A stretch of 64,000 nucleotides of DNA from Bacteroidota bacterium (GTDB taxonomy: Bacteria > Bacteroidota > Bacteroidia > 2-12-FULL-35-15): contig JAJTCJ010000017.1 in the NCBI GenBank assembly GCA_021323165.1, forward strand, positions 1 through 64,000, given 5' to 3'. Below, piece by piece: positions 36,348-43,682 of the stretch. Below the pieces are notes generated by a model. The model did no database searches. It saw nothing but the letters and a program-made list of their open reading frames with translations, and was not told the DNA's origin. Made by a program: the position numbers and the translations under genes. Position 1 is the first letter of the stretch. Each line of letters starts with the position of its first letter.

Positions 36348-37247
36348 TTAAGAGCGGGGATGAAACTGAATTATTGCCGACCTTAAATATTCCCTGTCAA
36401 GGTGCGTATAAATTTCAGTTGTTGTTATTGATTCATGCCCCAGCATTTCCTGAACAGCTCTCAAATCAGCTCCGCCTTCAATTAAATGGGTAGCAAAAGA
36501 ATGTCGGAAGGTATGCGGACTAATATGTTTTTTTAGTTGCGCTTTAGCGGCAAGCCGCTTTATTATAGTAAATATCATCACCCTTGTCAGCCTGGCCCCC
36601 CTTCTGTTAAGAAATAAAAAATCCTCATGATCCTTTTTAACTGGAATATGCACGCGGATCTCATCCTTGTAAATATTGATCTGCTTAATTGCCACGCTGC
36701 CTATAGGAACCAGCCTTTCTTTATCCCCTTTCCCTGTAACTTTTATAAACTCATCATTAAAATACAAATGAGATATCTTAAGATTAACCAACTCGCTCAC
36801 CCTTAAGCCGCAGCTGTAAAGAGTTTCAATCATCGCTTTATTCCGTTGCCCCTCATTCGAACTTAAGTCGATTGCCTCAATAATTTTGTTGATATCATTC
36901 ACACTAAGCGTATCAGGAAGTTTTCTTCCAAGCTTTGGAGCTTCAAGTAATGTTGTTGGATCATTGCTAACAACATTTTCAAGCAGCAGGTACTTGTAAA
37001 AACCCTTGATTCCGCTTATCATTCTTGCCTGTGAATGCGCAGCCATACCAAGCTCATTCACCCACTTTACAAAATCCTGTAAATGCTGGAGCTCCAATTC
37101 CTTTGGAGAGATTTCCATTTTTTTATATTCGAGAAACTGCAGAAGCTTGTGTACATCATGAAGGTATGCTTCCACCGAATTACCCGAGAGTGAGCGCTCC
37201 AGTTGTAAAAAAGATTTATAGCCCTGTATGTATGGTTTCCAGTTCAA
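36348..37247 (-). CDS. xerD: Tyrosine recombinase XerC/XerD
   Basis: A 299-aa tyrosine recombinase. Residues 1-90 are the SAM-like core-binding domain. The catalytic domain has the Arg in YSCGLRVSELVNL, Lys in TGKGDKERLVP, HTFRHSFATHL (HxxR), the second His in MLGHESITTTEIY and the nucleophile Tyr in EIYTHLDREY. It should resolve chromosome dimers at dif together with its partner. The length and the divergent neighbour aroQ match the common Bacteroidota arrangement of the housekeeping enzyme, so this is not a mobile-element integrase. XerC versus XerD cannot be decided with certainty. Confidence 0.93.
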   Translation of the reverse strand: MNWKPYIQGYKSFLQLERSLSGNSVEAYLHDVHKLLQFLEYKKMEISPKELELQHLQDFVKWVNELGMAAHSQARMISGIKGFYKYLLLENVVSNDPTTLLEAPKLGRKLPDTLSVNDINKIIEAIDLSSNEGQRNKAMIETLYSCGLRVSELVNLKISHLYFNDEFIKVTGKGDKERLVPIGSVAIKQINIYKDEIRVHIPVKKDHEDFLFLNRRGARLTRVMIFTIIKRLAAKAQLKKHISPHTFRHSFATHLIEGGADLRAVQEMLGHESITTTEIYTHLDREYLRSAIIQFHPRS

Positions 37248-37342
37248 ATGATGCGTATATTCAGTTTAAAATTACAACAGAGAATTTTACTTTATCTTTA
37301 CATGCAATAATTTAACGAACAACCAATAACTCATAACTCATT

Positions 37343-37762
37343 ATGAAGCTCATCATCATCAACGGCCCTAACCTTAATTTATTAGGCACAAGAGAAACAG
37401 ACGTTTATGGTTCTCAAACCTTTGATGAATATTTTTCCTCTCTGAAAACCAAATTCCCATCGATCGAATTAACAAACTATCAAAGTAATGTGGAAGGTGA
37501 ATTAATAAACAAGATCCATGAAACTGGGTTTGATCATAATGGTATAATATTAAATGCAGGAGGGTATACACATACCTCTGTCGCTTTACGCGATGCCATT
37601 GCTTCAGTAAAAACTCCTGTGATAGAAGTCCATATCTCAAACATTTTTGCCAGGGAAGAGTTTCGTCACGTTTCCCTTATCGCACCCAAATGCAAAGGAT
37701 CAATCTCCGGATTCGGACTGGATTCATACAGACTTGCCGTTGAAAGTTTCCTGTGTAAATAA
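37343..37762 (+). CDS. aroQ: 3-dehydroquinate dehydratase, type II
   Basis: A 139-aa type II dehydroquinase of the shikimate pathway, of normal length. It has INGPNLNLLGTRETDVYGS with the active-site Arg and Tyr (Y22), the LNAGGYTHTSVALRDA loop with the catalytic His, EVHISNIFAREEFRHVSLIA and the final SGFGLDSY. It converts 3-dehydroquinate to 3-dehydroshikimate in the cytoplasm as a dodecamer. It is divergent from xerD with a 95-base gap; TATCTTTA at about 37291-37298 is close to the -7 consensus. Confidence 0.97.
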   Translation: MKLIIINGPNLNLLGTRETDVYGSQTFDEYFSSLKTKFPSIELTNYQSNVEGELINKIHETGFDHNGIILNAGGYTHTSVALRDAIASVKTPVIEVHISNIFAREEFRHVSLIAPKCKGSISGFGLDSYRLAVESFLCK

Positions 37763-37857
37763 ACAGATTTCTCAATTTAGAGAAACGGAACAAATTTTGC
37801 TTTTCGGTTAAACCTTTTATATTAAGGAAGGTCATAATCCAAATAAATCATAAAAAC

Positions 37858-38769
37858 ATGAAAGCAATTAAACTCTTTGCCTTATTTTTTCTTGCAAGTA
37901 CAGGCCTATCTGCTTCTCCCCTCATTCAGGATTCCCTTGGCCTGCCAGGAGATAATTTGGATCTCTATGGTGTACTGGAACTCTTTAAAAAATCAGAAAG
38001 TCCGGAAGAATTTGAAAAAGCTCTCAACACTCAGGATAATAAGCTTAATAATCTCGATCTGAATAACGATCAAAAGACAGATTACATTTATGTGATCGAC
38101 AAAACAGAAAGCGATGCACATGCTTTAATACTACGTGTGGCAACAAGTGATACAAAAACACAGGATGTTGCCGTAATTGAGATCGAGAAAAAAGGTGAAG
38201 AAAATGCTGTTGTTCAGATCGTTGGGGATGAAGCATTGTATGGTAAAGATTATATTATCGAACCTGCTGATGAAAAAGCTCCTGTTACTAAAACAGAGAA
38301 AACAGAAGATTCCAAATCAACAGTTATTGTGAATGTTTATCATTGGCCCGCAGTAAGGCATATTTACCGTCCAACATATGTTCGTTATGTTTCTCCCTGG
38401 GGTTTCAGTCATTACCCTGATTGGTGGAATCCATGGCCACCAATGCTATGGGCTTACTATCATCCTCATTGGTATCCGTTTCGTATATATCACCGCAGAA
38501 CATCCTTTTACCGTACACATCATGCCCATAAAGTTTACCATAATCATGTTCACAGAAGTGTTAGTCCGGCACCACACCGCACAAATAATAAAAATTTGAA
38601 TAGCTCTACGCGCAAAGGCACTGAACAGGCGCCAAGAAAACAGAAACCTGTTGTGAAAGGAAGTCAGTCAAGGCCGAAGCAGAACCCGGGAGTTAAAGGA
38701 CAATCAAGGCCAAAACAAAGTCCTGCTCCTAGACAGAAAAATCAAGGTTCTAGTGGCAGAAGAAAATAG
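37858..38769 (+). CDS. Secreted His/Tyr/Trp-rich protein of unknown function
   Basis: A 303-aa protein with a signal peptide (about 1-19). Residues about 25-145 look like a folded domain (LDLYGVLELFKKSESPEEFEKALN, NLDLNNDQKTDYIYVID, ATSDTKTQDVAVIEIEKK). A middle block (about 160-240) is crowded with Trp, Tyr, His and Pro (WGFSHYPDWWNPWPPMLW and HHAHKVYHNHVHRS). The last 60 residues are a basic Lys/Gln/Pro/Ser tail with a direct repeat (SRPKQNPGVKG and SRPKQSPAP). The pattern is known to me from hypothetical proteins of Bacteroidota. It could bind metals or cell-wall polymers; no function is established. Confidence 0.72.
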   Translation: MKAIKLFALFFLASTGLSASPLIQDSLGLPGDNLDLYGVLELFKKSESPEEFEKALNTQDNKLNNLDLNNDQKTDYIYVIDKTESDAHALILRVATSDTKTQDVAVIEIEKKGEENAVVQIVGDEALYGKDYIIEPADEKAPVTKTEKTEDSKSTVIVNVYHWPAVRHIYRPTYVRYVSPWGFSHYPDWWNPWPPMLWAYYHPHWYPFRIYHRRTSFYRTHHAHKVYHNHVHRSVSPAPHRTNNKNLNSSTRKGTEQAPRKQKPVVKGSQSRPKQNPGVKGQSRPKQSPAPRQKNQGSSGRRK

Positions 38770-38775
38770 TAAAAT

Positions 38776-38806
38776 AAAAAAGGGAAGCATGCGGCTTCCC
38801 TTTTTT
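38776..38806. terminator. Bidirectional terminator
   Basis: GGGAAGC (38782-38788) and GCTTCCC (38794-38800) are flanked by six A before and six T after, so it terminates in both directions between convergent genes. It touches the stop of the glycosyltransferase gene. Confidence 0.85.
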
Positions 38807-39839
38807 ATTTTAAAAATCTTTCAGGTTTATCGATCTCTGAAAATGTTTTTTTGCCTCTTAAATAAAAATCAGCGATCACTGAATGAAGATAAACCGCAGA
38901 AGTTGTGTAATATTTGATCTCTTTTTTTAATGCATTTCTCTTCGCCCTGGTAGATGAATGAGAATTATAAAAATTAAAGTGAGCCTTAATGATGGCTATA
39001 ATATGACCGAACTCTCCTGACAAAAGAAATTTCATTCCTGCGATTCCATCAAGTATCATTCTCCAGAAAAATTTAATGAAAAAATACTGAGGAGGATGAT
39101 TTTTATAAATAAGCATGAGGTTATTCCGGAAATTCAAATATGTTTTTTTCGGACTGATCTTGTTCAGGGTCCCTCCTCCTACATGATATACTGTAGAATC
39201 CGGGCAATACATTATTTTATGACCAAAATTCTTTAGCCTCCAGCAGAGGTCTATTTCTTCCATATGAGCGAAAAAGTCTGCATCGAAACCATTTATCCTG
39301 TGAAAGCATTCAGCACGAATAAACATGCATGCTCCTGTCGCCCAGAATATTTCACGTACATCATTATACTGGCCTGTATCTTTTTCCAGATGATCAAACA
39401 TACGCCCCCTGCAAAAGGGATATCCGTATTTATCTATAAAACCACCGGCAGCACCGGCATATTCAAATGAATCTTTATCTTGATATGACTTGATCTTTGG
39501 TTGGCAAGCTGCAATATTTTTTTCGGAATCCATTAGACGAATAACGGAATCGATCCAACCGGGAGTTACTTCTACATCTGAATTAAGAAGAACGTAGTAT
39601 TCTGAATCAACGTGCTGTAAGGCATCATTGTATCCTTTTGCAAATCCTCCATTTGCAGAATTGATTATAATCTTCACATTCGGATAATTCTCTTTCAGGA
39701 ACGAAACAGAATCATCTGAAGAATTATTATCAGCAACAATTATTTCGGAGTCGGATGAATTGCAGGCAACAACGGACGGTAGAAATTTCTCAAGAAAATG
39801 TTTTCCATTCCAATTTAAAATAACTACCGCAACTTTCAT
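38805..39839 (-). CDS. Glycosyltransferase family 2
   Basis: A 344-aa GT-A fold glycosyltransferase. The start AVVILNWNGKHFLEKFL, then IIVADNNSSDDSVSFL, GGFAKGYNDAL and the DxD-type site LLNSDVEV are the nucleotide-sugar site of family 2. NGFDADFFAHMEEIDLCWRLK carries the acceptor-side ED motif of rhamnosyltransferase-like (WcaA/Rfb type) enzymes. No membrane helix dominates, although there is a hydrophobic patch near 240-260. It should add a sugar to a surface glycan or glycoprotein; the donor is not readable. It sits 23 bases downstream of the GWxTD gene and is probably cotranscribed with it. Confidence 0.92.
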   Translation of the reverse strand: MKVAVVILNWNGKHFLEKFLPSVVACNSSDSEIIVADNNSSDDSVSFLKENYPNVKIIINSANGGFAKGYNDALQHVDSEYYVLLNSDVEVTPGWIDSVIRLMDSEKNIAACQPKIKSYQDKDSFEYAGAAGGFIDKYGYPFCRGRMFDHLEKDTGQYNDVREIFWATGACMFIRAECFHRINGFDADFFAHMEEIDLCWRLKNFGHKIMYCPDSTVYHVGGGTLNKISPKKTYLNFRNNLMLIYKNHPPQYFFIKFFWRMILDGIAGMKFLLSGEFGHIIAIIKAHFNFYNSHSSTRAKRNALKKEIKYYTTSAVYLHSVIADFYLRGKKTFSEIDKPERFLK

Positions 39840-39862
39840 ATAATAATTGTTCGTCTTTATCC

Positions 39863-41365
39863 TTAACGCGGGTTGTTGAAATTATCTTTTGACTGTCCGC
39901 CAAAGTGATCCGGAGTTTTGTCAGCATCCATATCATTGGTTTGGGTATCACGCTTATGAAGAAGTAGATTCCAGCTTGTATTATAGATCTCCCCTTTTGC
40001 GTTTGAATGGATCAGCCTGTACTTATTGGTAACCAGATCCGGGTTATAGAAAACGAATTTTTTGCTGGATTGTTTATTATTAGGATTCGTAAATATCTGT
40101 TTTTTGTCGGTTAGCGTATAGTATTCCCATATCTCATATGGATAAGCACTGGGTTCATGTTCAGACATGGCACGCTGATCAGGAGTTCCGTATTGAAGAT
40201 AAACTCTGCCTCTGTCAGTATCATAACCTTTTAAGCCATAAGTCCCAAATTCCTTATTTACTTTCAAGACTTCCTTATAGTAATTCAACCAGCTTAATTC
40301 AGCATTATCAGGATATCTCGATTTCCAGAATACAAACAAAAACTGCTGCATCAAGGTCACATCTCTTTCTTTCAGCTGATTCTCCATAAAATCAATTTCG
40401 CTTGCACTTGCAATAGGACGCAGACATCTTAGGTACTCCATTAATGTATCTCTGCTTTTATAATTTCCTGTAAATGTTTTAGATATATCCAGCGTTTTCA
40501 AATCTTCCACGCTAAGCTGCAGCGATTTATTCTTCCGCTGAATAAAACATTTCTGTTCTGCATGCAGCATATTATCCTTATCACGGACTTCTAAAACAAG
40601 ATTATAATTACCGGTAGGCAACTCTTCTATATTAAATTCAGCTAGTATTATATTCACATCATTTGGCACCTGTTTGGAAAAAGCCCCGTATTCGCTTAAT
40701 TTAACTTTAGTTTCATAATTCTCAATAAAATAGGAGATCAGGATCTTCTGCCCTTCACCAATTATCTTTTTAGCATTATATATCTCTGTATAAAAGCGAA
40801 GTTTGGAAATGTTTTCCGGGTAATATGTTGATACATAAGGTAAAAGATCATAACCGCTTTTTGTCAAAGGTCCGGATGTAACACTTTTTGTATATGATTC
40901 AAGTAATTCAATGTCGGAAACGGAGATCACTTCATCAGGGAAACGAATATTGATAGGCATTTTTGTTATCATTGGTGCAGACAAAGGCAAATTTTTATCT
41001 GCAATAGATATTTCAACATCATATAATCCATTTGGCAGCGTATATCGCTGCTGGTCAATAAAATTTGGAAATCCTTGAAGAGTATCATTTATTTCAGGAC
41101 TATTCAAAGAGTACTTCTGAGCATTTTTTAATTCTCCATTCTGGGAAAAACTGATGGCTATATCCACAGTTCCCTGATACTTTCCATTGGCATTCCTGAT
41201 GAATTTTACAGAATTCCCAATAACGGAAAGGTGTGTTTCATAATATGGAACTTTTCCGGGAACGTTAAAAGCAGCCGATGTAAGATAAGCAACAACATTG
41301 GCTGATGTTGTATTATGCACTAACATACAAATAGTTAGCACAAATAATAATGATATTTTTTTCAT
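39863..41365 (-). CDS. GWxTD domain-containing protein
   Basis: A 500-aa exported protein with a signal peptide (about 1-22, MKKISLLFVLTICMLVHN); ATG 41365 was chosen because the upstream TTG at 41371 adds only two residues. The N-terminal two thirds consist of beta-sandwich strands. The C-terminal 120 residues form the GWxTD-type domain (TYGLKGYDTDRGRVYLQYGTPD, then YPYEIWEYYT and KFVFYNPDL). The domain is widespread in Bacteroidota and allied phyla; its biochemical role is not established. Its likely operon with a glycosyltransferase suggests an envelope function. Confidence 0.88.
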   Translation of the reverse strand: MKKISLLFVLTICMLVHNTTSANVVAYLTSAAFNVPGKVPYYETHLSVIGNSVKFIRNANGKYQGTVDIAISFSQNGELKNAQKYSLNSPEINDTLQGFPNFIDQQRYTLPNGLYDVEISIADKNLPLSAPMITKMPINIRFPDEVISVSDIELLESYTKSVTSGPLTKSGYDLLPYVSTYYPENISKLRFYTEIYNAKKIIGEGQKILISYFIENYETKVKLSEYGAFSKQVPNDVNIILAEFNIEELPTGNYNLVLEVRDKDNMLHAEQKCFIQRKNKSLQLSVEDLKTLDISKTFTGNYKSRDTLMEYLRCLRPIASASEIDFMENQLKERDVTLMQQFLFVFWKSRYPDNAELSWLNYYKEVLKVNKEFGTYGLKGYDTDRGRVYLQYGTPDQRAMSEHEPSAYPYEIWEYYTLTDKKQIFTNPNNKQSSKKFVFYNPDLVTNKYRLIHSNAKGEIYNTSWNLLLHKRDTQTNDMDADKTPDHFGGQSKDNFNNPR

Positions 41366-41444
41366 TAGCAACTATATTTTAATGATTACAATGGCTATGG
41401 GGAGTCTTACAAAGTTACGGAATAAATATATTTTTTACAGATTT

Positions 41445-41477
41445 TTTGATGTGGAAATAAAAAAAATAGTACTTTCG
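41445..41477 (+). promoter_or_regulatory. Promoter for tRNA-Ser with both -33 and -7 elements
   Basis: TTTG at 41445-41448, 21 bases, then TACTTTCG at 41470-41477, one mismatch from TAnnTTTG. The spacing is in the normal range for the Bacteroidota primary sigma factor. The mature tRNA starts 5 bases later. Confidence 0.65.
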
Positions 41478-41481
41478 CAGC

Positions 41482-41566
41482 GGAGAGCTGGCAGAGTGGT
41501 CGATTGCGGCAGTCTTGAAAACTGTTGAAGGTAACACTTCCGGGGGTTCGAATCCCTCGCTCTCCG
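41482..41566 (+). tRNA. tRNA-Ser (TGA anticodon)
   Basis: An 85-nt class II tRNA. Acceptor GGAGAGC pairs perfectly with GCTCTCC, the anticodon loop CTTGAAA carries TGA at 41516-41518, a long variable arm follows (TGAAGGTAACACTTCC), and the T arm is GGGGG-TTCGAAT-CCCTC. The discriminator is G and CCA is not encoded. It reads UCN codons, mainly UCA. Confidence 0.96.
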
Positions 41567-41579
41567 CTGAAATCAAGCT

Positions 41580-41609
41580 AAAGTCCCGAAGAGATTCGGG
41601 ACTTTTTGC
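41580..41609 (+). terminator. Terminator after tRNA-Ser
   Basis: AAAGTCCCGAA (41580-41590) and TTCGGGACTTT (41595-41605) form a perfect 11-bp stem with a GAGA tetraloop and a T run. Confidence 0.87.
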
Positions 41610-41627
41610 TTTTACAACCTTTATCTA

Positions 41628-42674
41628 ATGTTAAATCACATCAACTCCAGCATTGAAAAATTAAGCGTTCACAGGATCGGAAATAAAAATAATGATGAAG
41701 ACCTGGTACTTTCTAAGGACGTTCTTGATATTGCAAATGAGGAATTAAAAGGATTATTGATAAAATTCTTTCTTCAGCCTTTTGTTAATCCGGAGTATTA
41801 CAACTTTACATTTTCCAATAAGGATGTAACACTTAATCCCATGTATCGCTTTGCGACTGCTATATTTGAGAACCAGATCGACTTTCATATCAACAGTGAG
41901 TACATTGCAAAACAGCTCTATGAATTATCGAATCATCCCCAGATAAAATCCGGAGATCTTTTTGTAGTTTACTTTACTGATATAATGCTGGACAACATAG
42001 CTTATGAAGCAGTAGGTGTATTCAAATCTGAGAACAAACACGCATTTCTGAAGATTGAAGAAGGTAAAGACTTCTTTTCAATTAATTCTGAAGAAGGAAT
42101 AAATATTGAAAAGCTCGATAAAGGCTGTCTTATACTTAATATTGATAAGGAAAATGGTTATAAGGTTTGTATTGTTGACAAATCAAACAAATCTTCCGAA
42201 GCTCAGTATTGGAAAGATCAGTTTTTACTTCTGACTGTTTGTAAGGATGATTATCATCACACAAAACAATTCATGAATATCACCAAGAACTTTGTTGCAA
42301 AACAATTAACGGAAGATTTTGATGTTACAAGGACTGATCAGATCGAGCTCTTAAAAAAATCCGTTGATTATTTTAAAAAGAAAGACACATTTGATATTAA
42401 AGAATTCGAGGAAGAAGTATTTCAGGATAAAGCCGTTATTAAATCATTCCGCAGCTTTGATAACGAATACAGAACTGACAACAATCTTGAAATAGCCGAT
42501 ACATTTGAGATTTCTGATCAAGCCGTAAAAAAACAGGCAAAGATCTTCAAAAGTGTTTTAAAGCTTGATAAAAATTTCCATATCTATATACATGGTGATA
42601 ACAGGATGATAGAACAGGGTGTTGACGATGACGGGAGAAAATTTTATAAGATCTACTATAAAGAAGAACAATAA
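41628..42674 (+). CDS. Nucleoid-associated protein, NdpA/YejK-like (37-kDa family)
   Basis: A 348-aa soluble protein matching the 37-kDa nucleoid-associated family (NdpA/YejK). Its features are the start LSVHRIGNKNNDEDLVLS, SGDLFVVYFTDIMLDNIAYEAVGVFKS, the middle KLDKGCLILN, DDYHHTKQFMNITKNFV, and a C-terminal domain ending in FHIYIHGDNRMIEQGVDDDGRKFYKIYY. In Escherichia coli the homologue is bound to the nucleoid and, as NdpA, blocks topoisomerases weakly; in Bacteroidota the role is not shown. It starts soon after the tRNA-Ser terminator and is convergent with a response regulator. Confidence 0.9.
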   Translation: MLNHINSSIEKLSVHRIGNKNNDEDLVLSKDVLDIANEELKGLLIKFFLQPFVNPEYYNFTFSNKDVTLNPMYRFATAIFENQIDFHINSEYIAKQLYELSNHPQIKSGDLFVVYFTDIMLDNIAYEAVGVFKSENKHAFLKIEEGKDFFSINSEEGINIEKLDKGCLILNIDKENGYKVCIVDKSNKSSEAQYWKDQFLLLTVCKDDYHHTKQFMNITKNFVAKQLTEDFDVTRTDQIELLKKSVDYFKKKDTFDIKEFEEEVFQDKAVIKSFRSFDNEYRTDNNLEIADTFEISDQAVKKQAKIFKSVLKLDKNFHIYIHGDNRMIEQGVDDDGRKFYKIYYKEEQ

Positions 42675-42687
42675 TTTGTTATTCTGA

Positions 42688-43116
42688 TCATTCGTTATAA
42701 TCACTTGGAGCTATGCATGTCTTCCAGTATTCAACGATCTTTTTCATTGTATCTTCAAGCTCCTGGATCTCACTGGGTTTACGAAAAAATCCCTGAACAG
42801 ACATTGCATAAGCATCAGCAACTGAAGTCTTATCCGCACCTGTACTGAAAAACAAAAAAGGCACGCACTTTAATGCCAATGCTTTATTTTCATGGATCTT
42901 TTGTCTGAGCTCAAATCCATTGATCTTCGGCATATTGATATCGGAGATTATCAGGAAAGGAGTCTTATCAGTTTTATCAAGGAATTCAAGCGCATCATTA
43001 CCATCAGTAAAAAACTGCAGCTCATTAGAATAATCCAGATTTTTAAATATTTCAGTTAATATCCTTTGATCGCCCTGATTATCCTCAATTACGATTATTG
43101 GTCCGTGTTTGTCCAT
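42688..43116 (-). CDS. Single-domain response regulator
   Basis: A 142-aa stand-alone receiver domain. It has the acidic pair (ED, residues 11-12), the phosphate acceptor in FLIISDINMPK (D59), a Ser/Thr in FLFFSTGADK and the conserved Lys in QGFFRKPSE. There is no output domain, so it acts by protein contact or as a phosphate relay. It is divergent from the receiver-kinase pair at 43302, 186 bases away, and the gap between them holds nothing but the likely promoters. The closest pattern is the CheY/Rcp1-like receivers common in Bacteroidota. Confidence 0.9.
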   Translation of the reverse strand: MDKHGPIIVIEDNQGDQRILTEIFKNLDYSNELQFFTDGNDALEFLDKTDKTPFLIISDINMPKINGFELRQKIHENKALALKCVPFLFFSTGADKTSVADAYAMSVQGFFRKPSEIQELEDTMKKIVEYWKTCIAPSDYNE

Positions 43117-43301
43117 TCTCTTTTTTATTCCTTCCTTCTAAACATTCATACCCGGGTATATTATTTGTAAATAAACTAATGATAATAAGAACCAAAGAAA
43201 AGCGGACATCCCGGTCAGATGTATGGGGGAAAAACTTCTACATGCTTTTTTTCTGAATATTAAAATCAATAAATATCTTTATTCAACAGTAAATTTAAAT
43301 T

Positions 43302-43682
43302 ATGCCGTATCACCATTTACTACTTATTGATGACGATGATGATGATCAGGAGATCTTTCTAACCGCACTTGAAAAAGTATCAAAATCAGTAAAATGCACA
43401 ACATTCAATAATGCCAAGGAAGCTTTAGAAGCCCTCATAAATAAAGAAGTTGAGCCGGATGTTATTTTCCTTGATCTCAATATGCCTTTGATGAACGGAC
43501 AGCAATTCTTAATGGAAATAAAGAAAATCGATAGCCTCAAAAAGATCCCGGTGATCATTTTTTCAACTTCTTCTCATTCAGGAACCATTGAGCTTACAAA
43601 GGAACTTGGTGCTCACGATTTTATAACTAAGCCCGATAAGTTTGATGATCTTATTAATATACTGAAGCCTCTTATCAATTAA
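43302..43682 (+). CDS. Single-domain response regulator cotranscribed with a PAS kinase
   Basis: A 126-aa receiver domain of the Rcp1 type. It begins LLLIDDDDDDQEIFLTALE (an extended acidic run), with the phosphate acceptor in VIFLDLNMP (D58), then VIIFSTSSHSG and the Lys in FITKPDKF. Its TAA overlaps the ATG of the kinase at 43682 (TAATG), so translation is coupled and the kinase is its likely partner. A -7-like TATCTTTA lies upstream at about 43273-43280. Confidence 0.92.
   Translation: MPYHHLLLIDDDDDDQEIFLTALEKVSKSVKCTTFNNAKEALEALINKEVEPDVIFLDLNMPLMNGQQFLMEIKKIDSLKKIPVIIFSTSSHSGTIELTKELGAHDFITKPDKFDDLINILKPLIN

Noticed and set aside
36348-37247. Tyrosine recombinase as integrase of a mobile element
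   Set aside because: Length, motifs and the divergent aroQ neighbour fit housekeeping XerC/XerD; no attachment site, no phage genes and no composition shift nearby.
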